DNA from: Pseudomonas abieticivorans
Lineage (GTDB): Bacteria > Pseudomonadota > Gammaproteobacteria > Pseudomonadales > Pseudomonadaceae
DNA: 64,000 nucleotides
Direction: 5' to 3'
NCBI RefSeq assembly: GCF_023509015.1
Contig: NZ_CP094975.1
Span: forward strand, 4,457,501-4,521,500
A model generated the notes under the pieces. The model did not search any database and was not told where the DNA came from. It saw only the letters and a list, made by a program, of their open reading frames with translations. The position numbers and the translations under genes were made by a program. Positions 44,122 to 54,600 of this stretch are shown here, piece by piece. Numbering within the stretch: position 1 is the stretch's first letter; every line of letters begins with the position of its first letter.

Positions 44122-44649
44122 ATGTTGAATGACCCGATTCCACCTCACGTTGACCCGCGCAAATTGGCTGACCGTGGCACCACCCTTCAAGGTGAACTGC
44201 TGCTGGCCGATTTGGAGAGACTCTGCGACCCGCTTTCCGACACTGTCGGTACGGTGCAGGCTAAATTCGTTTTTGAACGAGATGAACGTAAGTCTGTGGT
44301 AATCCACAGTTTTATCGACACCGAAGTCAAAATGGTTTGCCAGCGTTGTCTTGAGCTGGTCACCCTGCCGATTCACAGCGAATGCAGTTACGCTGTGGTG
44401 AAGGAGGGTGCGAATACCCAGTCGTTACCGAAAGGCTATGACGTGCTGGAACTGGGCGAAGATCCATTGGATCTGCAGGCATTGATCGAGGAGGAGCTTT
44501 TGCTCGCCTTGCCCATTGTGCCTGCTCATCATCCGGAAGAATGCCAGCAGCCGGCGGGTCTCGATGAGCCCGAGCCGTGCGAGGACGAGGTAACGCGGTC
44601 CAACCCGTTCAGTGTATTGGCGCAGTTAAAGCGTGACCCAAACGTTTAG
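44122..44649 (+). CDS. yceD: YceD (DUF177) protein, rRNA-associated
   Basis: A 175-residue DUF177/YceD protein, linked to 23S rRNA accumulation and ribosome assembly in bacteria and plants. The conserved core is MVCQRCLELVTLPIHSEC with its Cys-x2-Cys and an acidic tail (HHPEECQQPAGLDEPEPCED, then NPFSVLAQLKRDP). It precedes rpmF by 13 bp as nearly everywhere. No ribosome-binding site lies before ATG 44122, and the promoter is so close that the mRNA probably has almost no leader. Confidence 0.9.
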   Translation: MLNDPIPPHVDPRKLADRGTTLQGELLLADLERLCDPLSDTVGTVQAKFVFERDERKSVVIHSFIDTEVKMVCQRCLELVTLPIHSECSYAVVKEGANTQSLPKGYDVLELGEDPLDLQALIEEELLLALPIVPAHHPEECQQPAGLDEPEPCEDEVTRSNPFSVLAQLKRDPNV

Positions 44650-44662
44650 GAGTTAATCAATT

Positions 44663-44845
44663 ATGGCTGTTCAGCAGAACAAAAAATCCCGCTCTGCCCG
44701 TGACATGCGCCGTTCGCACGACGCACTCGAGGCTAGCACCCTGTCCGTGGAAAAGACCACTGGTGAAGTTCACCTGCGTCACCACGTATCGCCAGAAGGC
44801 GTATACCGTGGCCGTAAAGTGATCGACAAGGGCGCTGACGAGTAA
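44663..44845 (+). CDS. rpmF: 50S ribosomal protein L32
   Basis: A 60-residue L32: [20 protein letters not shown], then [20 protein letters not shown]. The Cys residues of zinc-binding L32 forms are absent, as usual in gamma-proteobacteria. The ribosome-binding site TTTAGGAGT is strong. Followed by plsX after 3 bp, linking ribosome production to lipid synthesis. Confidence 0.97.
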
Positions 44846-44848
44846 GTC

Positions 44849-45859
44849 TTGTCCGCTCAATCGATTGCGATTGACGCAATGGGCGGGGACTTCGGTCCCC
44901 GCAGCATTGTCCAGGCCAGCCTTGCCTGCCTGTCTGCCACACCCTCGCTGCACCTGACCCTCGTCGGTCACCCTATCCTCCTTGAAGAATTGATTGCCGG
45001 GCATTCCGGTGTCGATCGCGCGCGCCTGCAGATTGCTGCGGCCAGCGAAGTCATTGGCATGGACGAGCGGCCCTCCCAGGCGCTGCGTGGCAAGCCGGAT
45101 TCTTCGATGCGGGTGGCGTTGCAGTTGTTGCGCGATGGCCAGGTGCAAGCCTGTGTCAGCGCCGGCAATACCGGGGCGCTGATGGCGTTGTCGCGTTATG
45201 TGCTCAAAACCCTCCCAGGCATCGACCGCCCGGCGATGGTGGCTGCCATCCCCACGCAGGCCGGCTATTGCCAGTTGCTGGATTTGGGCGCCAACGTCGA
45301 TTGCAGTGCCGAGCACCTGTACCAGTTCGCCGTGATGGGCTCGGTGGCCGCCCAGGCGCTGGGCGTGCTGCGCCCGCGCGTGGCGCTGCTCAACGTGGGC
45401 ACCGAAGACATCAAGGGCAACCAGCAGGTCAAGCTGGCCGCCAGCTTGTTGCAGGGCGCGCGCGGCCTTAATTACATCGGGTTCATCGAGGGCGATGGCC
45501 TGTATCGCGGTGAAGCCGACGTGGTGGTATGCGACGGTTTCGTCGGCAATATCCTGCTCAAGTCCAGCGAGGGCCTGGCGACCATGATCGCCGCGCGCAT
45601 TGAAACCCTATTCAAGAGCAGCCTGGCTTCGCGCCTGGTGGGTGCGATGGCGATGCCGTTGCTCAAGCGCCTGCAGGACGACCTGGCGCCGGCGCGTCAC
45701 AATGGCGCAAGCTTTCTCGGGTTGCAGGGTATCGTCGTCAAAAGCCATGGCTCTGCTGGGGTTCAGGGCTTTCAGAGTGCGATTCAGCGCGCTTTGATCG
45801 AGATTCAGGAAAACCTTCCGCAGCGCCTGCATGGGCGTCTGGAAGACTTGTTGCTTTAG
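44849..45859 (+). CDS. plsX: Phosphate acyltransferase PlsX
   Basis: A 336-residue PlsX that turns acyl-ACP into acyl-phosphate for phospholipid synthesis. Landmarks are [60 protein letters not shown], and [19 protein letters not shown]. It begins with TTG 44849, only 3 bp after rpmF, probably by coupling. Between ribosomal and fab genes as in most proteobacteria. Confidence 0.95.
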   Translation: MSAQSIAIDAMGGDFGPRSIVQASLACLSATPSLHLTLVGHPILLEELIAGHSGVDRARLQIAAASEVIGMDERPSQALRGKPDSSMRVALQLLRDGQVQACVSAGNTGALMALSRYVLKTLPGIDRPAMVAAIPTQAGYCQLLDLGANVDCSAEHLYQFAVMGSVAAQALGVLRPRVALLNVGTEDIKGNQQVKLAASLLQGARGLNYIGFIEGDGLYRGEADVVVCDGFVGNILLKSSEGLATMIAARIETLFKSSLASRLVGAMAMPLLKRLQDDLAPARHNGASFLGLQGIVVKSHGSAGVQGFQSAIQRALIEIQENLPQRLHGRLEDLLL

Positions 45860-45985
45860 GCAGAATCGCTCAACAGTGCTTAAATGTGACCACCCGGTTC
45901 TATTTGCCATCCAACTGTCAGTTTCTTGCGCCAGGCTATGCCCGGTGTCAACTCTCCGACGACAAGATCATTAAGGGCTTGTTTA

Positions 45986-46924
45986 ATGTCTGCATCCCTC
46001 GCATTCGTCTTTCCAGGACAAGGTTCACAGTCCCTCGGCATGTTGGCCGAGTTGGGCGCTCAGTATCCGCTGGTTCTGGATACCTTCAAGGAAGCGTCTG
46101 ACGCACTGGGTTACGACCTGTGGGCGTTGACCCAGGAAGGTCCGGTCGAAAGCCTCAACCAGACCGACAAGACCCAGCCGGCGATCCTCGCCGCTTCCGT
46201 GGCGCTGTGGCGCCTGTGGTTGGCCGAAGGTGGCGAGCGCCCGACGTTCGTCGCCGGTCACAGCCTGGGCGAATACAGCGCCTTGGTGGCTGCCGGTTGC
46301 CTGAGCCTGGGCGACGCGGTCAAGCTGGTGGAGCGCCGCGGCCAGTTGATGCAGGAAGCGGTGCCGGCCGGGCAGGGCGCCATGGCGGCGATCCTCGGCC
46401 TGGACGATGCCGTGGTGGTCAATGCCTGCGCCGAAGCGGCCCAGGGTGAGGTTGTCAGCGCGGTGAACTTCAACTCCCCGGGCCAGGTGGTGATTGCCGG
46501 TTCCAAGGCCGCCGTGGAGCGTGCCATCGAGCTGCTCAAGGCTGCTGGCGCCAAGCGTGCGCTGCCGCTGCCGGTCAGCGTGCCGTCGCACTGCGCCTTG
46601 ATGAAGCCGGCTGCCGAGCGCTTTGCCGAGTCGATCAACGCCATCGACTGGCAAGTGCCGCAGATCCCCGTGGTGCAAAACGTCAGCGCAGCCGTGCCGG
46701 CTGACCTGGACACCCTCAAGCGTGACCTGCTCGAGCAGTTGTACAAGCCTGTGCGCTGGGTCGAGTCGGTCCAGTACCTGGCGGCCCAGGGCGCGCCGCG
46801 CCTGGTCGAATGCGGCCCGGGCAAGGTGCTCGCCGGCCTGAACAAACGCTGCGCCGATGGCGTCAGCACTGAAAACCTGAACACCCCAGACGCCTTCGCC
46901 GCCGCCCGTGCGGCGCAGGCTTGA
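45986..46924 (+). CDS. fabD: Malonyl-CoA:ACP transacylase
   Basis: A 312-residue FabD that loads malonyl groups on ACP. FVFPGQGSQSLGMLAELG opens the protein; the nucleophilic Ser is in VAGHSLGEYSALVAAG; the His follows in VPSHCALMKPAAERF. ATG 45986 (MSASLAFVFPGQ) follows TAAGGG; the 20 upstream in-frame codons are not part of the family. First of the core fab genes, 126 bp after plsX. Confidence 0.95.
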   Translation: MSASLAFVFPGQGSQSLGMLAELGAQYPLVLDTFKEASDALGYDLWALTQEGPVESLNQTDKTQPAILAASVALWRLWLAEGGERPTFVAGHSLGEYSALVAAGCLSLGDAVKLVERRGQLMQEAVPAGQGAMAAILGLDDAVVVNACAEAAQGEVVSAVNFNSPGQVVIAGSKAAVERAIELLKAAGAKRALPLPVSVPSHCALMKPAAERFAESINAIDWQVPQIPVVQNVSAAVPADLDTLKRDLLEQLYKPVRWVESVQYLAAQGAPRLVECGPGKVLAGLNKRCADGVSTENLNTPDAFAAARAAQA

Positions 46925-46939
46925 TTAAGGAGAGCTGGC

Positions 46940-47680
46940 ATGAGCCTGCAAGGTAAAGTTGCACTGGTCACCGGTGCGAGCCGTGGCATTGGCCAGGCTA
47001 TCGCCCTTGAACTGGGTCGTCTGGGCGCTACCGTGATCGGTACCGCCACGTCGGCTTCCGGTGCCGAACGTATTGCCGCCACGCTCAAGGAGCACGGTGT
47101 CACCGGTACTGGCCTGGAATTGAATGTCTGCAGCAACGAATCGGTGGCCGCGGCCCTGGCCGCCATCACCGAGCAGTTCGGTGCGCCGACCATCCTGGTC
47201 AACAATGCCGGCATCACCCGCGACAATTTGATGCTGCGCATGAAGGATGAGGAGTGGCATGATGTCATCGATACCAACCTCAACAGCCTGTACCGCCTGT
47301 CCAAGGGCGTGCTGCGCGGCATGACCAAGGCGCGCTGGGGCCGAATCATCAGTATCGGTTCAGTGGTAGGTGCCATGGGTAACGTTGGCCAAGTAAACTA
47401 TGCTGCAGCCAAGGCTGGCCTCGAAGGCTTCAGCCGTGCGTTAGCCCGTGAAGTGGGCTCGCGTGCGATCACGGTCAATTCGGTGGCACCAGGCTTCATC
47501 GACACCGACATGACCCGTGAGCTGCCTGAGGCTCAGCGTGAAGCGTTGCAGACCCAGATCCCCTTGGGGCGTCTGGGCCAGGCGCAGGAAATCGCCAATG
47601 TGGTGGCTTTCCTGGCCTCTGAAGGTGCAGGTTACGTGACTGGCGCTACAATCCCAGTCAACGGCGGCATGTACATGTAA
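46940..47680 (+). CDS. fabG: 3-oxoacyl-ACP reductase
   Basis: A 246-residue SDR, FabG. NADPH motif VTGASRGIGQAIA, NNAGITRDNLMLRMKD, catalytic Ser in ISIGSVVGAMGNVGQ and Tyr/Lys in VNYAAAKAGLEG, ending TGATIPVNGGMYM. AAGGAGAG precedes the ATG; 15 bp after fabD. Reduces beta-ketoacyl-ACP in each elongation cycle. Confidence 0.96.
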   Translation: MSLQGKVALVTGASRGIGQAIALELGRLGATVIGTATSASGAERIAATLKEHGVTGTGLELNVCSNESVAAALAAITEQFGAPTILVNNAGITRDNLMLRMKDEEWHDVIDTNLNSLYRLSKGVLRGMTKARWGRIISIGSVVGAMGNVGQVNYAAAKAGLEGFSRALAREVGSRAITVNSVAPGFIDTDMTRELPEAQREALQTQIPLGRLGQAQEIANVVAFLASEGAGYVTGATIPVNGGMYM

Positions 47681-47854
47681 GTGAAATGTGACGGATTGCT
47701 TCAAAAAAATGTCATACGAGCTGTCTAAAATCCGTTATAAAGCTGCAACCAAATTCTAGGCGGGGGGCAGGTGTGATAGGTGGGCCAAGCTTTCAGCTTG
47801 AAATGCGGCAGCCTTCCTATAAACTTACACACCGGCCAGCTGCCTGACTTATGT

Positions 47855-47875
47855 CCATTTAGGAGTGAAAACAAG
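47855..47875 (+). promoter_or_regulatory. acpP ribosome-binding region, complementary to the RgsA-like sRNA
   Basis: CCATTTAGGAGTGAAAACAAG contains the acpP Shine-Dalgarno sequence. The complement of the minus-strand sRNA at 54293-54312 reads CCATTAGGAGTAAAACAAAG, the same but for two single-base gaps and one base near the end. Pairing would cover the ribosome-binding site. Confidence 0.7.
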
Positions 47876-47877
47876 GT

Positions 47878-48114
47878 ATGAGCACCATCGAAGAACGCGT
47901 CAAGAAAATCGTCGCCGAGCAACTGGGCGTTAAAGAAGAAGAAGTGGTCAACACTGCTTCCTTCGTTGAAGATCTGGGTGCCGATTCCCTTGACACCGTT
48001 GAGCTGGTGATGGCTCTGGAAGAGGAATTCGAGACCGAAATCCCGGACGAAGAAGCTGAGAAGATCACTACCGTTCAAGCGGCCATCGATTACGTCACTA
48101 GCCACCAGGCTTAA
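47878..48114 (+). CDS. acpP: Acyl carrier protein
   Basis: A 78-residue ACP: acidic, helical, with the phosphopantetheine Ser in [20 protein letters not shown]. It carries the growing acyl chain in fatty-acid synthesis. A 197-bp gap to fabG and a terminator after the stop suggest its own promoter and a very abundant short message. The leader carries a strong TTTAGGAGT ribosome-binding site that pairs with the sRNA near tatD. Confidence 0.98.
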   Translation: MSTIEERVKKIVAEQLGVKEEEVVNTASFVEDLGADSLDTVELVMALEEEFETEIPDEEAEKITTVQAAIDYVTSHQA

Positions 48115-48143
48115 GATTTTGTAATCGTCGCTTCTTGTCATGG

Positions 48144-48180
48144 AAAAAACCGCACTGCCTTTGCCGGCGTGCGGTTTTTT
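48144..48180 (+). terminator. Terminator after acpP
   Basis: AAAAAACCGCAC and its exact inverse GTGCGGTTTTTT enclose 13 bp. It lies 30 bp after the acpP stop and 46 bp before fabF, so some read-through to fabF is likely. Confidence 0.9.
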
Positions 48181-48226
48181 CTTTAGATGAGCTGTAAAGA
48201 GTTGTTCCTAAAATAAGGAGAGCGCT

Positions 48227-49471
48227 GTGTCGCGTAGACGCGTCGTGGTCACCGGTATGGGTATGCTGTCGCCACTGGGCACGGATGTGCCGAGCACCTG
48301 GCAGGGCATTCTGGCTGGCCGCAGTGGCATTGGTCTGATCGAGCATACCGACCTTTCTGCCTACTCCACCCGTTTTGGCGGCTCGGTCAAGGATTTCAAG
48401 GTCGAGGAGTACCTGTCGGTCAAGGAAGCCCGCAAGCTCGATTTGTTCATTCAGTACGGCTTGGCGGCCGGCTTTCAAGCGGTGCGTAACGCAGGCCTTG
48501 AAGTCACCGATGCCAACCGTGAGCGCATTGGCGTGGCCATGGGCTCGGGGATCGGCGGCCTGACCAACATCGAAGAAACCAGCCGCATCCTGCACGAGCA
48601 GGGGCCTCGGCGTATTTCGCCGTTCTTCGTGCCGGGTTCCATCATCAATATGATTTCCGGCTTTCTGTCCATCCACCTGGGTGTACAGGGGCCTAACTAC
48701 GCCATTGCCACGGCCTGTACCACGGGTACGCACTGCATTGGTATGGCGGCGCGCAACATTGCCTACGGCGAAGCCGACGTGATGATTGCCGGCGGTGCCG
48801 AAATGGCTGCCTGCGGGCTGGGCATGGGCGGCTTCGGCGCGTCCCGTGCGCTGTCGACCCGCAATGACGAGCCGACCCGGGCCAGCCGCCCGTGGGACAA
48901 AGGCCGTGATGGCTTCGTGTTGTCCGACGGTGCCGGCGCCCTGGTGCTCGAAGAACTGGAGCATGCCAAGGCCCGTGGCGCGACCATCTACGCCGAGCTG
49001 GTGGGCTTTGGCATGAGCGGCGACGCCTTCCACATGACCTCGCCGCCGGAAGACGGCTCGGGCGCCGCGCGCTGCATGACCAACGCCTTGCGCGATGCGG
49101 GTGTGGCTCCAAGCGATGTCCAGTACATCAATGCCCACGGCACCTCGACCTCGGCTGGCGACATGGCTGAAGTCTCGGCCATCAAGTCGGTGTTCGGCGA
49201 GCACGCGCATCAGTTGGCCGTCAGCTCGACCAAGTCGATGACCGGTCACCTGCTCGGTGCCGCCGGCGCCGTGGAAGCGATCTTCAGCGTCATGGCGATC
49301 CAGGATCAGGTGGCGCCGCCCACCATCAACCTGGACGAGCCGGACGAAGGCTGCGACCTGGACTTCGTGCCGCACGAGGCCCGCCGCATGCAGATCGACG
49401 TGGTGTTGTCCAACTCGTTCGGTTTTGGCGGTACCAACGGTTCGCTGGTGTTCCGCCGGTTCGTCGGTTGA
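48227..49471 (+). CDS. fabF: 3-oxoacyl-ACP synthase II
   Basis: A 414-residue KAS II. The catalytic Cys is in [20 protein letters not shown], with the His residues in [13 protein letters not shown] and [29 protein letters not shown] ends it. Starts at GTG 48227 after AAGGAG. It elongates acyl chains, including palmitoleoyl-ACP. The stop overlaps the pabC start (TGATG). Confidence 0.96.
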   Translation: MSRRRVVVTGMGMLSPLGTDVPSTWQGILAGRSGIGLIEHTDLSAYSTRFGGSVKDFKVEEYLSVKEARKLDLFIQYGLAAGFQAVRNAGLEVTDANRERIGVAMGSGIGGLTNIEETSRILHEQGPRRISPFFVPGSIINMISGFLSIHLGVQGPNYAIATACTTGTHCIGMAARNIAYGEADVMIAGGAEMAACGLGMGGFGASRALSTRNDEPTRASRPWDKGRDGFVLSDGAGALVLEELEHAKARGATIYAELVGFGMSGDAFHMTSPPEDGSGAARCMTNALRDAGVAPSDVQYINAHGTSTSAGDMAEVSAIKSVFGEHAHQLAVSSTKSMTGHLLGAAGAVEAIFSVMAIQDQVAPPTINLDEPDEGCDLDFVPHEARRMQIDVVLSNSFGFGGTNGSLVFRRFVG

Positions 49472-50286
49472 TGCACAGTTGGGTCGACGGGCAACCGGCC
49501 GACGCGCTTGCGCTGAAGAGCCGGGGCCTGGCGTATGGCGATGGCCTGTTCGAGACCATCGCCGTCAAGGCGGGCCAGCCGTTGTTGCTGGCGCGCCACC
49601 TGGCGCGGTTGGCCGAAGGCTGCCAACGCCTGGCGATCATCACGGACCTGCAGCAGGTCGGCGATGAAGTCCAGGCCTATGCCCGGGCCATGGGCGAGGG
49701 TGTGCTCAAGCTTATCCTCGCTCGCGGCGACAGTGCCCGTGGCTATGCCGCCGACCCGGTGGCGCCGGCCCGGCGTATCCTGCAGGCCAGCCCCTTGCCT
49801 CAATACCCCAGCGCTCATGCCGAGCAAGGCGTACGATTGTTCCCCTGCACCACCCGCTTGGCCGAGCAGCCTCTGCTGGCCGGCCTCAAACACCTCAATC
49901 GCCTGGAACAAGTATTGGCCCGTGCCGAATGGCAAGGCAGCGAGTTTGCCGAAGGGTTGATGCGCGACACCTCCGGGCGCTTGATCGAGGGGGTGTACAG
50001 CAATCTGTTTCTGGTCAGGCAGGGCGTGCTGCTCACCGCCGACCTGAGCCGTTGTGGCGTGGCCGGGGTGATGCGCGCCGAGCTTATTGCACAGGCGCAG
50101 CAGGCGGGCATTGCGGTGCAGGTCAGGGACCTGTGCATGGCTGACCTCGAGCAGGCCGATGAAGTGTTTGTCTGCAACAGCGTCTATGGCCTGTGGCCGG
50201 TACATGGTTTTACATCACTGAACTGGTCGCCGGGTCCGCTCACCCGTAAACTGCAGGGCATTGCCTGCGCGTTATTGGATGCTTGA
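49471..50286 (+). CDS. pabC: 4-amino-4-deoxychorismate lyase
   Basis: A 271-residue PLP enzyme of the branched-chain-aminotransferase fold. It splits aminodeoxychorismate to p-aminobenzoate and pyruvate for folate. SRGLAYGDGLFETIAVKAGQ opens it; the PLP Lys is in AGLKHLNRLEQVLARAEWQ; LIEGVYSNLFLV and VCNSVYGLWPV follow. ATG 49471 is preferred to the TTG codon just before. In the usual fabF-pabC-mltG-tmk-holB order. Confidence 0.93.
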   Translation: MHSWVDGQPADALALKSRGLAYGDGLFETIAVKAGQPLLLARHLARLAEGCQRLAIITDLQQVGDEVQAYARAMGEGVLKLILARGDSARGYAADPVAPARRILQASPLPQYPSAHAEQGVRLFPCTTRLAEQPLLAGLKHLNRLEQVLARAEWQGSEFAEGLMRDTSGRLIEGVYSNLFLVRQGVLLTADLSRCGVAGVMRAELIAQAQQAGIAVQVRDLCMADLEQADEVFVCNSVYGLWPVHGFTSLNWSPGPLTRKLQGIACALLDA

Positions 50287-50289
50287 TTC

Positions 50290-51399
50290 GTGAGACGTAA
50301 ATTCTTGGTGCTGCTGGAAACAGGTCTGATTCTGGCAGGGCTGCTGTTGGGCTTCGCCGCCTGGAAGGTGCAAAGTTCGGTCGATCAACCCCTGACCCTG
50401 GCCCAGGAGCAACTGCTGCAAGTGCCCGCCGGCTCCACCCCCACCGGGGTGTTCAACCGCATGCAGGCCGACGGCGAGTTGCAGGGTGCCTTCTGGCTGC
50501 GGGTGTACTGGCGCTTCAATCTAAAGGGCCAACCCTTGCACAGCGGCGAGTACCGCATGACGCCCGGCATGACCGTGCGTGATCTGCTGGGCGTGTGGCA
50601 GCGTGGCGAAGTGGTGCAGTACAGCCTGACCCTGGTCGAAGGCTGGAACTTCCGCCAGGTGCGTGCCGCCTTGGCCAAGCAGGAAAAACTGCAGCAGACC
50701 CTGGCTGGCCTCAGCGATGAACAGGTAATGGAAAAACTCGGCCACGCCGGGGTGTTTCCGGAAGGGCGGTTTTTCCCGGACACCTACAAGTACGTGCGTG
50801 GCATGACCGACGCCGAACTGTTGGGCCAGGCCTACAGCCGCCTGGAAGACGTGCTGGCCAAGGAGTGGGGCGCGCGCGACCCTCAAGCGCCGTACGCCCA
50901 GCCTTATCAGGCGCTGATCATGGCCTCCCTGGTCGAGAAGGAAACCGGCGTACCCCAGGAGCGCGCGCAGATCGCCGGCGTGTTCGTGCGGCGCCTGGCC
51001 TCCGGCATGCTGCTGCAAACCGACCCGACCGTGATCTACGGCATGGGCGAGCATTACAACGGCAAGCTGACCCGCGCCGACCTGCGCGAGCCGACGGCCT
51101 ACAACACCTATGTGATCAGCGGCCTGCCGCCCACCCCCATCGCCATGGTGGGCCGCGAGGCGATCCATGCCGCGCTCAACCCGGCGCGGGGTAGCAGCCT
51201 GTACTTCGTTGCCCGTGGTGACGGCAGCCATGTGTTTTCCGATGACTTGGATGAGCACAACAACGCCGTGCGCGAATACCAGCTCAAGCGCCGTGCCGAC
51301 TACCGCTCCAGCCCGGCGCCCGCGCCAGCGCCCACCACGGATCCGGCGGCTACGCCCGACGCGGCGCCCGCCGACGATGCCGAGCCGAGCGCCCAATGA
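50290..51399 (+). CDS. mltG: Endolytic murein transglycosylase MltG
   Basis: A 369-residue YceG/MltG: one N-terminal membrane helix (FLVLLETGLILAGLLLGFAA), a LysM-like part, then the catalytic domain with its Glu in ALIMASLVEKETGVPQERAQ and LQTDPTVIYGMGEHYNGKLT, SGLPPTPIAMVGREAIHAAL. It cuts nascent glycan strands and limits their length. The last 35 residues are Pro/Ala-rich (PAPAPAPTTDPAATPDAAPA) and beyond the family core. GTG start. Confidence 0.92.
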   Translation: MRRKFLVLLETGLILAGLLLGFAAWKVQSSVDQPLTLAQEQLLQVPAGSTPTGVFNRMQADGELQGAFWLRVYWRFNLKGQPLHSGEYRMTPGMTVRDLLGVWQRGEVVQYSLTLVEGWNFRQVRAALAKQEKLQQTLAGLSDEQVMEKLGHAGVFPEGRFFPDTYKYVRGMTDAELLGQAYSRLEDVLAKEWGARDPQAPYAQPYQALIMASLVEKETGVPQERAQIAGVFVRRLASGMLLQTDPTVIYGMGEHYNGKLTRADLREPTAYNTYVISGLPPTPIAMVGREAIHAALNPARGSSLYFVARGDGSHVFSDDLDEHNNAVREYQLKRRADYRSSPAPAPAPTTDPAATPDAAPADDAEPSAQ

Positions 51400-51409
51400 T
51401 TTTTGTTAA

Positions 51410-53030
<1,621 letters not shown>

Positions 53031-53068
53031 GCCATTTTTGTGGTCGTGACCACAACAAGGAAATTCGA

Positions 53069-53425
53069 ATGAATGAGCCCGTCAGTCCTGGCCCGCGCAA
53101 CGGTATCTTGTCCCTGACCATCAAGGACAAGTCCGTGTTGTACGCGGCCTACATGCCCTTCATCAAGAACGGCGGCCTGTTCATCCCCACCAGCAAGAGT
53201 TACAAGCTGGGTGACGAGTTGTTCATGCTGCTCAACCTGATGGATGAAGCCGAGAAGATACCGGTGGCCGGCCGCGTGGCCTGGATCACCCCCAAGGGCG
53301 CCCAGGGCAACCGTGCCGCCGGCGTGGGCGTGCAGTTCAACGACGGCGACAACACCGCGCGCAACAAGATCGAAACCTACCTGGCCGGCGCCATCAAGTC
53401 CGACCGCCCCACCCACACTATGTAA
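53069..53425 (+). CDS. pilZ: PilZ, type IV pilus assembly
   Basis: A 118-residue PilZ-domain protein: NGILSLTIKDKSVLYAAYMP, then GGLFIPTSKSYKLGDELFML, and AGRVAWITPKGAQGNRAAGV. It lacks the RxxxR motif of c-di-GMP-binding PilZ proteins, as expected for true PilZ, which works with FimX/PilB in pilus extension. AAGGAAATTCG precedes the ATG; 38 bp after holB as in P. aeruginosa. Confidence 0.94.
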   Translation: MNEPVSPGPRNGILSLTIKDKSVLYAAYMPFIKNGGLFIPTSKSYKLGDELFMLLNLMDEAEKIPVAGRVAWITPKGAQGNRAAGVGVQFNDGDNTARNKIETYLAGAIKSDRPTHTM

Positions 53426-53439
53426 GTACCTGTGTTTCA

Positions 53440-54243
53440 ATGCCCATGAATTCCCCGCTGCTCGTCGATTCACATTGCCACCTTGACCGCCTGGACCTTG
53501 CCGAGCACGGCGGCTCGCTGGACGCCGCCCTGCAAGCGGCGCGCGAGCGCGGCGTGGGGCATTTCCTCTGCATCGGCGTCAGCGCCGACAACGCCGCGGC
53601 CGTGAAAGGCCTGGCCGAACAGTACGCCGACGTCGACTGCTCGGTGGGCATCCACCCGCTGGACCTTACGCCCGGCGCCGAGCCTGCGCTGCAGTGGCTG
53701 CTGGACGAACTGGATCACCCGCGGGTGATTGCCATCGGCGAAACCGGCCTGGACTACCACTACGAACCGCAAGCGGCCGAGCTGCAGCAGGCCTCTTTCC
53801 GCCTGCACTTGCAGGCGGCCCAGGCCACGGGCAAGCCGGTGATCATCCACACCCGCGCCGCGCGGGCCGATACCCTGGCGTTGCTGCGCGAGGCGCAATT
53901 GCCCCAGGCCGGCGTGCTGCACTGCTTTACCGAAGACTGGGACATGGCCAAGGCGGCGCTGGACCTGGGGTATTACATCTCGCTGTCGGGCATCGTCACC
54001 TTCCGCAACGCCGACGCCTTGCGCGATGTGGCGCGCCAGGTGCCGGCCGATCGTTTGCTGGTCGAGACCGACTCGCCGTACCTGGCGCCCATCCCCTATC
54101 GTGGCAAGCCCAACCTGCCGCAGTACGTGCGCGAAGTGGCCGAGTACCTGGCCATGCTGCGGGGCGAATCCTACGAGCGCCTGGCCGAGCAGACCACGAC
54201 CAACTTCAAGCGCCTGTTCCCCATGGCTCACGTTGCTGGCTGA
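53440..54243 (+). CDS. tatD: TatD-family metal-dependent DNase
   Basis: A 267-residue TatD hydrolase. The metal ligands are visible in order: VDSHCHLDRLD, IAIGETGLDYHYE, KPVIIHTRAARADT, VLHCFTEDWD and LVETDSPYLAPIPYRGKPN. Family members are 3'-5' exonucleases used in DNA repair and clearance. ATG 53446, two codons later, is an equally good start; neither has a clear ribosome-binding site. Last gene of the fab-tmk-holB-pilZ run. Confidence 0.92.
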   Translation: MPMNSPLLVDSHCHLDRLDLAEHGGSLDAALQAARERGVGHFLCIGVSADNAAAVKGLAEQYADVDCSVGIHPLDLTPGAEPALQWLLDELDHPRVIAIGETGLDYHYEPQAAELQQASFRLHLQAAQATGKPVIIHTRAARADTLALLREAQLPQAGVLHCFTEDWDMAKAALDLGYYISLSGIVTFRNADALRDVARQVPADRLLVETDSPYLAPIPYRGKPNLPQYVREVAEYLAMLRGESYERLAEQTTTNFKRLFPMAHVAG

Positions 54244-54252
54244 ATCGCAGGC

Positions 54253-54370
54253 AAAAAAAACCCGGGTTCTGGGGGGTGAATCCGGGTTAAGACCATTAGG
54301 AGTAAAACAAAGACGTACGGTCCGTTGACGTCTTTATCGGCGCGTCACTTGGGGGGTATGGTGCGCCGAC
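54253..54370 (-). ncRNA. rgsA: RgsA-like small RNA between tatD and the TetR gene
   Basis: On the minus strand about 118 nt fold into three hairpins. The 5' stem is TCGGCGC/GCGCCGA (54337-54343 with 54363-54369), the middle stem AAAGACGT/ACGTCTTT (54309-54316 with 54328-54335), and the last AACCCGG/CCGGGTT (54259-54265 with 54282-54288) followed by eight T: a complete terminator in minus orientation only. Both outer loops carry ACCCCCC. A CAATACT box (54377-54383), like a sigma-S -10, lies 7 nt upstream. Position next to tatD and the TetR gene, size and RpoS-type promoter match RgsA of Pseudomonas. The unpaired ACTCCTAATGG is complementary to acpP. Identity is from position and structure, not alignment. 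Nothing else is seen in 54244-54600. Confidence 0.75.
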
Positions 54371-54600
54371 TCTTCAAGTATTGGTCAGGTTGGGCGCTAT
54401 TCCACTGGCGATTGCTCGTTTTTTAAACAGATTTGGAATACGTCCGCTTCCAATACGCACTCATCGCCTGAAGTGGCACGCCGGCAGGTGTCGCCAAGTG
54501 CTTAAAACTCATCAAGAAACACAGATATGCTCGCAGATCCGTGCAATTTGCTGCAAGTTAGGCATAATACCGGGCTTCGATTTTGATCCAGTTCCCTCTT

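Noticed and set aside
54253..54288. Hairpin after tatD as the tatD terminator
   Set aside because: The A run precedes and no T run follows on the plus strand, so its polarity fits a minus-strand RNA instead.
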